NCBI RefSeq assembly: GCF_014489615.1
Contig: NZ_CP060825.1
Span: 6,804,001 to 6,868,000, forward strand
Origin: Streptomyces genisteinicus
Lineage (GTDB): Bacteria > Actinomycetota > Actinomycetes > Streptomycetales > Streptomycetaceae
Length of the DNA: 64,000 nt
Direction of reading: 5' to 3'
How positions within the stretch are numbered: position 1 is the stretch's first letter; each line of letters begins with the position of its first letter. Positions 1 to 9,167 of this stretch are shown here, one piece after another. The notes under the pieces were generated by a model that searched no databases, was not told the origin of the DNA, and saw only the letters and a list, made by a program, of their open reading frames with translations. A program made the position numbers and the translations under genes.

Positions 1-1227
1 GAAGACGGCCGCGCCCAGGGCGTAGCGCGAGGCGTTGGCCCGCCGGACCGCCTCGTCCACGTCGGCCACCGCGTTGACCGCCACGACCGGCCCGAACGTC
101 TCCTCCGTCATCGCCGGCGCGTCCTCCGGGACGTCCGCCAGCACCACCGGCGCGACGTACGGGGGGCGCACCGCGTCCGGGCCGCCCAGCAGGGCCCGGG
201 CCCCCGCCGAGACCGCGCCGGTCACATGCCGCTCGACCACCGCGACCTGCCCCGCCATCGTCATCGGCCCGTAGGCGGCGTCCGGCCCCGCGCCGGTGCG
301 CAGCGCCCCGGCACGCGCGACCACGCGCTCGCACAGCTCGGCGTGGATCTCCCGCACGGCGTAGACCCGTTCGACGCCGGCGCACGTCTGCCCGGCGTTG
401 CTCAGCGCGCCCCAGACGATCGCGTCGGCCGCCGCCGACAGGTCCGCGTCCGCCGTGACGATCACCGCGTCCTTGCCGCCGCACTCGGCGAGGAACGGGG
501 TCAGCGACTCGGCGCAGACCGCCATCACCTTGCGGGCCGTGCCCGGCGAGCCCGTGAACGCCAGCTTGTCGACGCCCGACCGGGCCAGGGCGTCCCCGGT
601 GGACGCCGCGCCGGTGACCGTGGTCAGCAGTCCGGCGTGGCCGGGCACCGCGGCGTCGAAGATCCGGGTCAGCAGCACCGCTGTCCCCGGCGTCAGTTCG
701 GACGGCTTGAAGACCACGCCGTTGCCCGCCGCCAGGGCGTAGCCGATGGAGCCCATCGGGGTGTACAGGGGGTAGTTCCACGGGCCGATGACCCCGACCA
801 CGCCCAGCGGCCGGTGCACCAGCGAGGCCCGCTGGTGCACGGTGAACAGCCCTGTGGCCGCCTTCCTCCTGCGCAGTACGCGCTCCGCGTTGCGGGCGGC
901 CCAGGCCAGGTGCTCCAGTGTGAGCACGACCTCCAGCGCCGCGTCGCCGGGCGGCTTGCCGGTCTCCTCCGCGATGGTGCCGGCCACGGTGTCCAGGTCG
1001 TCGGCGAGCGCCTTCTTCCAGCGCAGCAGATGGTCGCGCCGCCGGGAGGGCGGCAGCGCCGCCCAGCCCGTCTGGGCGCCTCGGGCCCGCGTCAGGGCGC
1101 GGGCGATCGCCTCCGGCCCGTCGACCGGGTACGCGGCGATCTGCTCGCCGGTGGCGGGGGAGTGCGTGGTGAAGGCCGGGGCGTGCGGTGCGACGGCCGT
1201 GGTGGTGTCGGCTGTGCCGGAGTCCAT
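1..1227 (-). CDS. NAD(P)-dependent aldehyde dehydrogenase, partial (C-terminus off the left edge)
   Basis: Oxidises an aldehyde to a carboxylate with NAD(P)+; the physiological substrate is not evident. About 409 residues are visible of the usual ~480-500, so the C-terminus is lost at the window edge. Seen: the substrate/cofactor stretch GPWNYPLY, the Rossmann motif FTGSPGT, the general-base Glu in LAECGGKDA and the nucleophilic Cys in NAGQTCAG, all in the usual order. Start: ATG at 1227, preceded by a G-rich ribosome site (CAGGGGGG) at good spacing. The gene is divergent from the PAP2 gene. Just upstream lies a sigma70-like promoter overlapping an inverted repeat (1256-1276), so repression by a dimeric regulator is likely. 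The family assignment is secure; any narrower name (succinate-semialdehyde, betaine aldehyde) would be a guess. Confidence 0.93.
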   Translation of the reverse strand, partial: MDSGTADTTTAVAPHAPAFTTHSPATGEQIAAYPVDGPEAIARALTRARGAQTGWAALPPSRRRDHLLRWKKALADDLDTVAGTIAEETGKPPGDAALEVVLTLEHLAWAARNAERVLRRRKAATGLFTVHQRASLVHRPLGVVGVIGPWNYPLYTPMGSIGYALAAGNGVVFKPSELTPGTAVLLTRIFDAAVPGHAGLLTTVTGAASTGDALARSGVDKLAFTGSPGTARKVMAVCAESLTPFLAECGGKDAVIVTADADLSAAADAIVWGALSNAGQTCAGVERVYAVREIHAELCERVVARAGALRTGAGPDAAYGPMTMAGQVAVVERHVTGAVSAGARALLGGPDAVRPPYVAPVVLADVPEDAPAMTEETFGPVVAVNAVADVDEAVRRANASRYALGAAVF

Positions 1228-1255
1228 CAGGAACCCCCCTGTGAGTCGAAGATAC

Positions 1256-1287
1256 TGAAACTATTGAGTTGTTTCATCGGGCGTCAA
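1256..1287 (-). promoter_or_regulatory. Promoter with overlapping inverted-repeat operator for the aldehyde dehydrogenase
   Basis: On the minus strand a TTGACG box (1287-1282) is followed, after 18 bp, by TAGTTT (1263-1258). This fits the main vegetative promoter pattern of actinomycetes and places transcription start about 25 nt before the ATG. A perfect 6-bp inverted repeat, TGAAAC-9-GTTTCA (1256-1276), covers the -10 box and half of the spacer, the usual position for a TetR- or MarR-type repressor site. No regulator gene is present within the window. The sequence elements are seen; the function is inferred. Confidence 0.55.
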
Positions 1288-1547
1288 TACCGGGGGCGGA
1301 ACAGAGGGCATGTGACGTCGCCAGGGAGCCGCCGCGGACCCCGGGCGGGACGCCGTCCGCCCCGGTCCCGCCGGGCCGTCGGACGGGGGTGGCGTTCCGT
1401 GTCCTGCGGCGAACGCCCCTGGCGACGGCCCGCGTTGGCTAGGCTGACGGAAGGGGCGACGGGTTCCCCGAGCTCGCGGCCGGGGCCCGGTCCGGCCCCG
1501 TTCGGCCGCGGTGGGGAACCGGCGCGGACACCACGGGGGGCACAGCG

Positions 1548-2267
1548 GTGGTCGGTTGGCGAGCACGAGCGGCGAACACCGCACCCGGCGAAGGCGGTTG
1601 TGCCCCGCGGGACGCCCGCCCGCCGCACCCCGCCCTGCTGCCCCCGCCGCACCGCTCGTGGCTCCGCACCGCCGCCGTGGCCGCCGCGCTGGTGGTCGCC
1701 GCGCTCGGCCTCCTGTACGCGGGCTCCGGCGCTCCCGGCACGGTGGACGCGTGGATCGCGTCGGCCGTGTACGCCGAGGAGGGGTCCGCGAGGAGCGCGG
1801 CGCTCGCCACGGACTTCCTCGGGGAGCCCGTGGGCGCGGCCGTGCTGGTCGCGGCCGCGGTGACGGTGTGCCTGCTGCGCCGGCGGCCCCGTGCGGCGGT
1901 GCTCGCGGTGGCCGGCCCCGGCGCGGCCGTGGCCGTGACGAAACTGCTCAAGCCCCTGGTGGGACGCACCATCCATGACGGGCACCTGTCCTACCCGAGC
2001 GGGCACACCGCCTTCCTCACGGCACTCGCCGTCGTGGTGGCCCTGCTGGCCGCCGGCCGGCCCGGCACCGGCAGGGGGCGCGGCACCGCGCTCCTGGCCG
2101 GCGCGGCGGTGGCCGCCGGGGCGGCCATGGGGTGGGCCCAGGTCGCGCTGGGCGCGCACTACGCGACCGACGCCGCCGGCGGCTGGTGCACCGCACTGGC
2201 GGTCGTCCCGGCGACCGCGTGGCTGCTCGACCGCATGGCGTCCGCCGGCCGGCGCGGGCGCGCCTGA
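1548..2267 (+). CDS. PAP2-superfamily membrane phosphatase
   Basis: Probable lipid-phosphate or undecaprenyl-pyrophosphate-type phosphatase of the inner membrane, 239 aa. After a proline-rich cytoplasmic N-terminus there are about five hydrophobic segments, starting at SWLRTAAVAAALVVAALG. The three phosphatase signatures are recognisable: KPLVGRT (motif 1, with GRT rather than RP), SYPSGHT (motif 2, catalytic His) and GAHYATDAAGG (motif 3, nucleophilic His and its Asp). The SR that usually opens motif 3 is replaced. The GTG start at 1548 is preceded by GGGGGG at 7 nt. It is alone on the plus strand, divergent from the aldehyde dehydrogenase and convergent with the polysaccharide operon. A role in recycling polyprenyl carrier for that operon is possible but only inferred. 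Confidence 0.85.
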   Translation: MVGWRARAANTAPGEGGCAPRDARPPHPALLPPPHRSWLRTAAVAAALVVAALGLLYAGSGAPGTVDAWIASAVYAEEGSARSAALATDFLGEPVGAAVLVAAAVTVCLLRRRPRAAVLAVAGPGAAVAVTKLLKPLVGRTIHDGHLSYPSGHTAFLTALAVVVALLAAGRPGTGRGRGTALLAGAAVAAGAAMGWAQVALGAHYATDAAGGWCTALAVVPATAWLLDRMASAGRRGRA

Positions 2268-2487
2268 CGCGACGCCACGGCTCACTCCGGCGGGCAAAGT
2301 TCCCAGGCATCGGCGCGAGCGGCGCCCGGCCTGCGCCCGGTCCGCGCCCCCGGCCGCCGGGTCGCGCCCCGGGGTGCGCGTCCGTGTGATGTCGCGTCAC
2401 CGGTCCTGTGGCGTTCCCCGTGTGACGCGGGGGCACCTGCCTGGCCCGCCGCGGGCGCGGCGAGCCCCGCCCCCGCCCCCGCGAGGT

Positions 2488-3813
2488 TCACACGGTGCGG
2501 CGGAACACCGGTTTCACCGGCCGGCCCCCGGTCCACGGAGTGGGGTCTCCGGCGTCCAGCGCCTTCCGGTACACCGTGCAGGCTTCGGCCACCACGTCGA
2601 CGGTGTGGGCGATGTCGGCCTCGTCGAGCGCGGCGCTCACCACGAAGGACGGTGCCAGCACGCCGCCCGCCAGCAGGTGGCGGAGGAAGAGGGTGCGGTA
2701 CTCCTGCGACGGCTGCCCGGCCTCGTCGAGCGTCGCGAAGACCAGGTTGCTGGCCCGGCCCCGCACGAGGAGGTGCTCGCCGACCCCCGCGCTCGCCGCG
2801 GCGTTGCGCACCCCGGCGGCGAGCCGCTCGCCGAGGGCGTGCAGCCGGGCGGTGACGCCCTCCTCGGTGTAGACGGTCTGCACGGCCATCGCCGCCGCGA
2901 GGGTGTGGGTCTCCGCCCCGTGGGTGGTGGACAGCAGGAAGACCCGCTCACCGGAGTGCCGCAGCCCGCCGAGTTCCATCAGCTCGCGGCGCCCGGCGAG
3001 GGCGGAGACGGCGAAGCCGTTGCCGAGCGCCTTGCCGAAGGTGGAGAGGTCGGGGACGACTCCGTACAGGCCCTGCGCGCCGGCCTCGGACCAGCGGAAC
3101 CCGGTGATCATCTCGTCGAAGACGAGCACGCAGCCGTGCCGGTCGGCCAGTTCGCGCAGTCCCGCGAGATATCCCGGCGGCGGCTCGCTGTGGGTGGCCG
3201 GTTCGAGGATCAGGCAGGCGACCTCGCCCGCGTACCGGGTGAGCACCGCCTCGGCGGCGGCCAGGTCGCCGTAGGGGAAGGAGACGGTGAGTTCGTTGGT
3301 GGCGTCCGGGATGCCCGCGGACATCGGCGTGGTGCCGATGAACCAGTCGTCGGTGGAGAAGAACGGGTGGTCGGCGCAGACCGCCACCCGCGAACGCCCG
3401 GTGGCGGCACGCGCGAGGCGCACCGCCGCCGTGGTCGCGTCGGACCCGTTCTTGGCGAACTTCACCATCTCGGCGGTCGGCACCGTGGCGAGGAAGCGCT
3501 CCGCGGCCTCGATCTCCACGACCGACGGGCGGACGAAGTTGCCGCCCGTGCCCAGCCGGCGCCGCACCGCCTCGGTCACCCGGGGGTGCGCGTGGCCGAG
3601 GCTCACCGACCGCAGGCCGGAGCCGTACTCGACGTACCGGTTGCCGTCGACGTCCCACACATGGGCGCCCAGGCCGTGGTCGATGACCGGTGCCAGGCCC
3701 TCGGGGTACTGGTCGTCGCCCTTGGCGTAGGTGTGCGCGCCCCCGGGGACCAGGGCGTGCAGCCGTTCGTTGGCCGCCCGTGACCGGGGGAGGCGGAACT
3801 CCTCGGTGTCCAC
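2488..3813 (-). CDS. Class III PLP-dependent aminotransferase, glutamate-1-semialdehyde-aminomutase-like
   Basis: PLP enzyme of the GSA aminomutase/class III aminotransferase family, 441 aa, full length. Seen: the N-terminal GGAHTYAKGD stretch, the cofactor stretch KNGSDATTAA, the Asp of VFDEMITGFR that holds the PLP ring nitrogen, and the Schiff-base Lys in STFGKALGNG. It is the last gene of the long minus-strand polysaccharide operon, 7 bp after the RfbC-like gene, starting with GTG at 3813. In this setting a role in haem synthesis (HemL) is unlikely. More probably it aminates a keto-sugar or an open-chain sugar-derived aldehyde, or makes an amino-acid-like decoration on the glycan. The family is certain; the substrate is unknown. 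Confidence 0.88.
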   Translation of the reverse strand: MDTEEFRLPRSRAANERLHALVPGGAHTYAKGDDQYPEGLAPVIDHGLGAHVWDVDGNRYVEYGSGLRSVSLGHAHPRVTEAVRRRLGTGGNFVRPSVVEIEAAERFLATVPTAEMVKFAKNGSDATTAAVRLARAATGRSRVAVCADHPFFSTDDWFIGTTPMSAGIPDATNELTVSFPYGDLAAAEAVLTRYAGEVACLILEPATHSEPPPGYLAGLRELADRHGCVLVFDEMITGFRWSEAGAQGLYGVVPDLSTFGKALGNGFAVSALAGRRELMELGGLRHSGERVFLLSTTHGAETHTLAAAMAVQTVYTEEGVTARLHALGERLAAGVRNAAASAGVGEHLLVRGRASNLVFATLDEAGQPSQEYRTLFLRHLLAGGVLAPSFVVSAALDEADIAHTVDVVAEACTVYRKALDAGDPTPWTGGRPVKPVFRRTV

Positions 3814-3820
3814 GCTGTCG

Positions 3821-4372
3821 TCACCCTTCCCTGCGCTGGAGGACCTCGGCGAGGCTCGGCGCCTTGCGGTCCCGTTCGGACGTCGACGCGGCCGGCAGCG
3901 GCCACGGGATGGCGAGCTCCGGATCGTCGAAGGCGATCGTCACGTCCTCGGCCGGGTCGTGCGGACGGTCGATCCGGTACGAGGTGTCGGCGGTCCCGGT
4001 CAGCGCCTGGAACCCGTGGGCGCATCCCGCCGGGATGTACAGCGTCGTCTGCGTCTCGCCGGACAGTTCGAAGAAGGCCCGGCCGAGGTAGGTCGGCGAG
4101 CCGGCCCGCAGGTCCACCACGACGTCGAAGATCCGCCCGTACGAGCAGCGCACCAGCTTGGCCTCCCCGGCGCCCGAGCGCAGGTGCAGGCCGCGCAGCA
4201 CGCCCCGGGCGGAGCGGGACAGGCTGTCCTGGACGAAGGCGTCCGGGTCGATGCCCACCGAGCGGACCACCTCGGCGTCGAAGGTGCGGCAGAAGAAGCC
4301 GCGTTCGTCGGCGTGCGGGGTCGGTTCGAAGAGGTACGCCCCGGCGATGGCCGGGACCGGGGTCGCCTTCAC
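3821..4372 (-). CDS. dTDP-4-dehydrorhamnose 3,5-epimerase-like cupin (RfbC family)
   Basis: Epimerase acting on a nucleotide-linked 4-keto-6-deoxyhexose, 183 aa, the usual size for the RfbC/RmlC family. Seen: FCRTFD near the N-terminus, QDSLSRSARGVLRGLH (the active-site HxxxxxG region of the family is altered here), VDLRAGSPTY with the basic residue typical of the fold, and YIPAGCAHGFQ, where the cupin strand carries the His. The GTG start at 4372 overlaps the stop of the pyruvyl-transferase gene by 4 nt, so the two are co-translated. With the cytidylyltransferase upstream it may act on a CDP- rather than a dTDP-sugar; no dTDP-glucose synthase or dehydratase is present in the window. Confidence 0.88.
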   Translation of the reverse strand: MKATPVPAIAGAYLFEPTPHADERGFFCRTFDAEVVRSVGIDPDAFVQDSLSRSARGVLRGLHLRSGAGEAKLVRCSYGRIFDVVVDLRAGSPTYLGRAFFELSGETQTTLYIPAGCAHGFQALTGTADTSYRIDRPHDPAEDVTIAFDDPELAIPWPLPAASTSERDRKAPSLAEVLQRREG

Positions 4373-5598
4373 GAGGCCTCCTGAGGGGTGCGGGGAGCGG
4401 ATGCGCGGCCGGCCGCCGGGAACAGGGCGGCGCTCAGGGCGGTCAGATGGCCGTCGAGTTCGCGGGCGGCGGCCCGGTTGCGTTCGGCGAGGGTGCGCCG
4501 GACCTGGTCCGACCGGCGCTCCAGCTCCCGGAACTGCTCCAGCAGCCGGCCGGCGTCCACCTCGCGCGCCGGATGGCAGTACGCGCCGAGCCCCATCCGG
4601 GCCATCAGCGCGTCGCTCTTCGCCGCGTAGCTCAGCGCCAGCGTCGGGGTGCCCGACTTCAGTGCGCAGACCAGGTTGTGGTAGCGGGTCGCCACCACGG
4701 TGCCGGCGGCCGCGGTCTCCTCCATCAGGCCGGCGAGCGAGTCCGCCTCCGCGGCGGTGACCAGCGGGGAGTCCACCGCGGCGAGGATCGCGTCGACCAC
4801 CGCGGCGTCGCAGGCGTCGCCGGTGAGCAGCCGGACCCGCCGGCCGTCCTCGGCCAGCGCGCGGACGAAGCGGGTCGTCCCGTCGAGGTAGCGCCGGTGG
4901 ATCTCCCCGGCCAGCGCGCGGTCGTCGTCGCCGCCGTGGAAGTCCATGACACCGACGCAGACGGTGCCCTCCGTGCCACCGGAGGCCGCGGCCGCCGGGG
5001 GAGCGGGCAGGGCGAAGGCGAGGTCCGGGTGGACGGCGTCGCGGGAGGTGTCCACGCCCATCGCCCGGATCGCGTCGCGGGACTGCTCGTCCCGGTACGA
5101 CCTGTGGGCGGCCAGCCGCGCCGACCAGCGCACCAGCGCCCGCGTCGGGCGGCTGCCGATCGGCGCCGCGCCGACACCGACCAGCGCCACCCCGGTGCCG
5201 AACAGCCGCCCGCTCGCGCAGAGCAGGAACAGCGCGTACGGGAAGCCCCACGGCCGCAGCGGCAGGGTGGCCTCCAGGACGCCCATGCCCGGCACGATCA
5301 CCACGTCGTGCCGCCGCACCCAGGCGGCCGTGCGGAAGGCGTCGACGAACTTGCCCGCCCCCTTCGCCGCCATCGCACGCGCCCGGGAGGCCGTCCGGTA
5401 CTCGCCGCGGTACCAGTGCAGCCGCGTCGCGGGGACGCCGTAGCGGGCCGTGACGGTCTCGGGGCCGCCGCACATCGCGTCGACCCGCGCCTCGGGGTGC
5501 TCGGCCCGCAGGTACCGGAGCACGGCCTCCAGCGAGCCGTCGTTGCCGAGGTTGCCGGAGCCGAGCAGGCCGAACACCCCCACGCGGACGGCGCTCAC
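4369..5598 (-). CDS. Polysaccharide pyruvyl transferase family protein
   Basis: Transfers a pyruvyl ketal from phosphoenolpyruvate to a sugar of the growing repeat unit (CsaB/WcaK family), in the cytoplasm; 409 aa. Seen: the N-terminal GLLGSGNLGNDGSLEAVL glycine-rich turn, VIVPGMGVLE, and the C-terminal ATRYHNLVCALKSGTPTLALSY block, where the RxH pair contacts PEP in the family. The GTG start at 5598 overlaps the preceding glycosyltransferase by 4 nt, and its stop overlaps the RfbC-like gene by 4 nt. Pyruvylation would add negative charge to the polymer. Confidence 0.88.
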   Translation of the reverse strand: MSAVRVGVFGLLGSGNLGNDGSLEAVLRYLRAEHPEARVDAMCGGPETVTARYGVPATRLHWYRGEYRTASRARAMAAKGAGKFVDAFRTAAWVRRHDVVIVPGMGVLEATLPLRPWGFPYALFLLCASGRLFGTGVALVGVGAAPIGSRPTRALVRWSARLAAHRSYRDEQSRDAIRAMGVDTSRDAVHPDLAFALPAPPAAAASGGTEGTVCVGVMDFHGGDDDRALAGEIHRRYLDGTTRFVRALAEDGRRVRLLTGDACDAAVVDAILAAVDSPLVTAAEADSLAGLMEETAAAGTVVATRYHNLVCALKSGTPTLALSYAAKSDALMARMGLGAYCHPAREVDAGRLLEQFRELERRSDQVRRTLAERNRAAARELDGHLTALSAALFPAAGRASAPRTPQEAS

Positions 5599-6542
5599 GC
5601 GCGCCTGCCCTCGCGGCCGGCGACGAGGGCGTCGACGGAGACGGTGAGCCGCGCCGGGTCGGCGGGGGCCCGGTCCTCGACCCGTTCGCCCGCCCCCGGG
5701 CGGATCCGGCTCGTCATCCACGCGGCCAGATGGCGCCGGCACTCCCGCCGGTCGGCGGGCGAGAGCGGCGCCCGCCGGATCGCCGAGGCGAAGCCCCAGA
5801 CGTACTCGGCGAGCAGCCGGGGCGTCGGGTGCAGCGGGCCCGCCCGGCGCGGGTCCAGGTTGACGCAGCGGGAGCGCTTGGACGGGTTCGCCCGCTCGGC
5901 CCTGGTCGGGTGGTCGCGGCGGAAGTACAGCAGTTCCGGCACCTGGTGGAAGGGCCCGTGCAGGGTGATCTCGGCGACGAAGGTGCGGTCGGCATGGTGG
6001 TAGCTGTCGTGCGGCTTCACGCGGCGCAGCACATCGGCCCGCATCACCCCGTAGAAGTCGTCGCCGCCGGGCTCGAACAGCAGGCTGCGGAACCGTTCGG
6101 GGGCGTGCGGGGAGTCGGTGGCGAGCCCGTACGCGTACTCCACCTTCACCCGGCCGTCGCCGTCGACGACGGCCTGCCCTGAGTGGGCGAGGATCGTCTC
6201 CGGCCGCTCGTCCAGCGCCTCGACGCAGCGGCGCAGCAGGTCCCTGGCGTACAGGTCGTCGTGCGAGGCCCATTTGAACAGTTCGCCGCGGCACTCGGTG
6301 AAGACGAGATTGTGGTTGGGCGCGGCGCCGATGTTCCGGGGCAGCCGGATGTAGCGGATGCGCGGGTCGCGGGCGGCGTACCGGCGGCAGATGTCCTCGG
6401 TGCCGTCGGTCGACGCGTTGTCGGAGACGACCAGTTCGAAGTCCTCGTAGGTCTGGCCGAGCAGGGCGTCGAACGATTCGGCCAGGTACTCCTCGCCGTT
6501 GTAGACGGGCAGGCCGATGCTCAGCCTGGGACGGTCGGTCAT
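5595..6542 (-). CDS. Glycosyltransferase family 2
   Basis: Inverting GT-A glycosyltransferase that adds a sugar to the lipid-linked repeat unit, 315 aa. Seen: the N-terminal nucleotide-binding strand LSIGLPVYNGEEYL, VVSDNASTDGT, and the metal-binding acidic pair in WASHDDLY. The C-terminal half is basic and has no membrane span. ATG start at 6542, 7 bp after the flippase stop, with a 4-nt overlap into the pyruvyl-transferase gene. Donor and acceptor cannot be told from sequence. Confidence 0.9.
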   Translation of the reverse strand: MTDRPRLSIGLPVYNGEEYLAESFDALLGQTYEDFELVVSDNASTDGTEDICRRYAARDPRIRYIRLPRNIGAAPNHNLVFTECRGELFKWASHDDLYARDLLRRCVEALDERPETILAHSGQAVVDGDGRVKVEYAYGLATDSPHAPERFRSLLFEPGGDDFYGVMRADVLRRVKPHDSYHHADRTFVAEITLHGPFHQVPELLYFRRDHPTRAERANPSKRSRCVNLDPRRAGPLHPTPRLLAEYVWGFASAIRRAPLSPADRRECRRHLAAWMTSRIRPGAGERVEDRAPADPARLTVSVDALVAGREGRRA

Positions 6543-6549
6543 GGCGTCC

Positions 6550-7896
6550 TCACTTCGGGGATGGTTTCCTTGCGTCGCCCGCGGCGTCCGGGGCGGTCTC
6601 CGCGCCGGCGGCCGGGACGGGTCGGGTCCGGTGCTCGCGCAGGGCGGCCCTCAGCTGGAGCCACCACACGGCCGATCCGCAGACGGTCGCGGCGGCGACG
6701 CCCCAGGCCGAGCCGGCCGTGCCGCCCGCGGCGGCGCCGCCGAGACCGCCGGTGACGTAGCAGGCGGACGAGAAGAGCTGGCTGCGCAGACTGCGGCGGG
6801 CCGCGCCGAGCGCCCGCAGCCCGGCCGCCGCGCCGGTGCCGAGGCCGGCGCCCGCGACGCCGACGGTGACGGGCACGACGAGCGCGGACGCGCCGGCCCA
6901 CACGTCGCCGAGCACGAACGCGCCCGCCCGGTCGGGCACCAGCAGCAGTGCCGCGCCCCACAGCAGCGCGGCGGCGGCCTGGCCGGCGCCGAGGAGCAGG
7001 CAGAACCTGCCGAGCCGGTGCGGGGCCCGCCGCACCACCCGGGCCGCCTCGGCCACGGTGACCAGGGAGAGCCCCATCAGCAGGGCGAGGAACGGCCCGA
7101 GGAGGAGTTCGGCGCCCCGGATCACGCCCACCGCGCCGACCCCGGCGATCGCGCCGAGGCCGTACGCCCGCAACTGGCTCGCGCCGCTGTTGCTGACGTT
7201 CTCGACGAGGTAGCGGTAGCCGAGGTCGCGGTGCGCGTGCAGCCAGGCCCGCGCACCGCCCGCCCGGGGCCGGATGCCGGACTGGACGCAGCCGTACACC
7301 GCGGCCACCGCTGCGGAGCCGCCCCAGGCGAGCACGAAGGCGGCCACACTGCCCACCCGGGCGGCCACCACCATCGCGGGGATCAGCGCGACGCCCCACA
7401 CGACGTCGTTGACGAACGCCTTCCGCCCGGCGCCCGCGGCGAAGAACGCGTACCGCCAGGCGTCCTGGAGCAGCAGCCCCGGCAGGACCACGGCGAGGCA
7501 GGCGAACGCGGGACCCACGGTGCCCCCGACGGCGAGCCCCGCCGCCAGGCACACCGCGCCGACGGCGGCGCCGGTGCACAGCGCCGTGCCCGAGGACCGG
7601 GCCACCGCCCCCCGCCAGGCGGTGTCGGACACACCGCTGAAGCGCACCACGAGGGGGTCGGTGGCGAGGCCCCGGGAGACGTTGAGCACCACGCCGTAGG
7701 TCACCCAGGCCAGGCTGAACACACCGAAGGCGGCGAGCCCCAGGGAGCGCGCCACGTAGATGCCCACCGCGAAGTTGGTCATGCTGGAGGCCGCCTGGTC
7801 GGCCAGCCCCCAGGACAGCCGGCCGGCGACGGCCCGGCGGGTGCTGTGCCCGCCGCCGCCCGCCGTCGCCTCCCTCCGGGTGGTCATCCGCGTCAC
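6550..7896 (-). CDS. Wzx-like polysaccharide flippase (MOP superfamily)
   Basis: Integral membrane protein of 448 aa with about 12-14 hydrophobic segments, of the type that flips undecaprenyl-linked repeat units across the membrane. Seen: the opening RLSWGLADQAASSMTNFAVGIYVARSLG, typical of lipopolysaccharide-biosynthesis/MATE-like proteins, followed by long Ala/Gly/Val-rich helices and a polar C-terminal tail. Two starts are possible: GTG 7896, which overlaps the DUF4910 stop as GTGA and is preferred, or ATG 7887. It sits between the sugar-modification block and the GT2 gene and is the only flippase candidate in the operon. Confidence 0.85.
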   Translation of the reverse strand: MTRMTTRREATAGGGGHSTRRAVAGRLSWGLADQAASSMTNFAVGIYVARSLGLAAFGVFSLAWVTYGVVLNVSRGLATDPLVVRFSGVSDTAWRGAVARSSGTALCTGAAVGAVCLAAGLAVGGTVGPAFACLAVVLPGLLLQDAWRYAFFAAGAGRKAFVNDVVWGVALIPAMVVAARVGSVAAFVLAWGGSAAVAAVYGCVQSGIRPRAGGARAWLHAHRDLGYRYLVENVSNSGASQLRAYGLGAIAGVGAVGVIRGAELLLGPFLALLMGLSLVTVAEAARVVRRAPHRLGRFCLLLGAGQAAAALLWGAALLLVPDRAGAFVLGDVWAGASALVVPVTVGVAGAGLGTGAAAGLRALGAARRSLRSQLFSSACYVTGGLGGAAAGGTAGSAWGVAAATVCGSAVWWLQLRAALREHRTRPVPAAGAETAPDAAGDARKPSPK

Positions 7897-9167
7897 GCCT
7901 TGACCAGTCCGGCGCCGTGCAGGGCGCCGGCCGCCGCCGCGACGGTGTCGAACGGCAGACCGGAGCGCTCGGCGACGTCCAGCAGACCGTGCTCGCCGTC
8001 GGCGAGGCTGAGCACCCACAACATGGCCATCTGGGCCTCCTTGGCGTCGCTGCGCCCGCCGAGCGCGTCGTACAGCCCGCGCCGGCCCAACTGCGGTTCG
8101 CCGTACGGGCTGAGATTGACGTAGCGCCGGTTGCGGTCCAGCACCGAGAACGCCTCGCGGCACACCGCGAGGGTGTCCTCCAGCGCCGTGGGACAGACGA
8201 AGTCCGGGTCGTCCCCCGAGGTGTGGTACTCGGGATAGCCGGCGTACGGGGTGCGGCTGAGCGAGCCAACCCCGAGGTCGAACCCGGGCGAGCAGAACTG
8301 CCGCTCGTCGTAGCCGTACGGGGTGAACTCCGTGATGCGGTGCGGGCGTCCGGAGGTCTCCAGCACATGGCGCAGCACCCGGTCGATCTCCGCGTCGCCG
8401 CGCCTGCTCCGCTTGTACGTCAGGCTGCCCCGGTCGCCCGCGCAGGCCAGCACCAGGCCGTGCTCGACCCGGTCGATCCGCTCCGCGTTGCGGGCCAGCC
8501 AGGTGATCGCCCCGATGGTGCCGGGCGCGAAGAGGAAGCGGTACGTGTAGTGGGGCGTCCGCTCCGCCAGTGCCCGGGCGAGGAACACCGCCACCGCGAC
8601 GCCGGCCAGGTTGTCGTTGGCCAGCGACGGGTGGCAGACGTGGCAGGAGACGATGACCTCCTCGGCGACCTGCCCGGGGACGACGTGCTCGGCGTAGGTG
8701 AGATGGCCGTCGGCGAGGGTGGAGTCGATGCGCACCTCGTACTCGCCGTCCGGCATCGCGTCCAGGGTCTCCTGGGACAGGCAGAAGCCCCAGTCGGGTT
8801 TCCAGTAGCTGGTGCGGTACGGCACCAGGGACGGCTGCCCGGGCAGTGTGTGCAGGTGCGGGCGGAGTTCGGCCAGCGGCATGGTCGCCGACACGGGCAC
8901 GCTGTAGCCGAGCACGTGCAGGCTGGACGCGGCGAAGTCGACGACCCGGCGGCCCGTGGCGTCGGCGATGTACGCGTCCCGGATGTTCCACTCCCGGGGC
9001 ACCGTCCAGTCGAGCACCTCGGTGCCGGTCGGCACCTCGTGCATCCGCAGCGGGATGTACTCGTCGACGATTGCGAGGGTGGCGCGCACCCCGTCGCCGG
9101 TGATGCTCCGGCAGAGCGGGTACAGCCGCTCCACCAGCGCGTGCATCTCCTCGCCGGGCGTGGTCAC
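7893..9167 (-). CDS. DUF4910 protein: M28-like aminopeptidase fold with C-terminal winged-helix region
   Basis: Protein of 424 aa from a family of zinc-peptidase-like proteins common in surface-sugar clusters; no reaction is established to my knowledge. Seen: the N-terminal LYPLCRSITGDGVR, then a putative metal site in CHVCHPSLANDNLAG (His/Asp as in M28 peptidases), further polar clusters GYDERQFCSPG and PEYHTSGDD, and a C-terminal ~70 residues resembling a small winged helix. The GTG start at 9167 overlaps the SDR stop by 4 nt. Its place between the SDR epimerase and the flippase argues for a role in making or attaching a modified sugar, for example amide hydrolysis or formation. That role is inference. 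Confidence 0.75.
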   Translation of the reverse strand: MTTPGEEMHALVERLYPLCRSITGDGVRATLAIVDEYIPLRMHEVPTGTEVLDWTVPREWNIRDAYIADATGRRVVDFAASSLHVLGYSVPVSATMPLAELRPHLHTLPGQPSLVPYRTSYWKPDWGFCLSQETLDAMPDGEYEVRIDSTLADGHLTYAEHVVPGQVAEEVIVSCHVCHPSLANDNLAGVAVAVFLARALAERTPHYTYRFLFAPGTIGAITWLARNAERIDRVEHGLVLACAGDRGSLTYKRSRRGDAEIDRVLRHVLETSGRPHRITEFTPYGYDERQFCSPGFDLGVGSLSRTPYAGYPEYHTSGDDPDFVCPTALEDTLAVCREAFSVLDRNRRYVNLSPYGEPQLGRRGLYDALGGRSDAKEAQMAMLWVLSLADGEHGLLDVAERSGLPFDTVAAAAGALHGAGLVKA

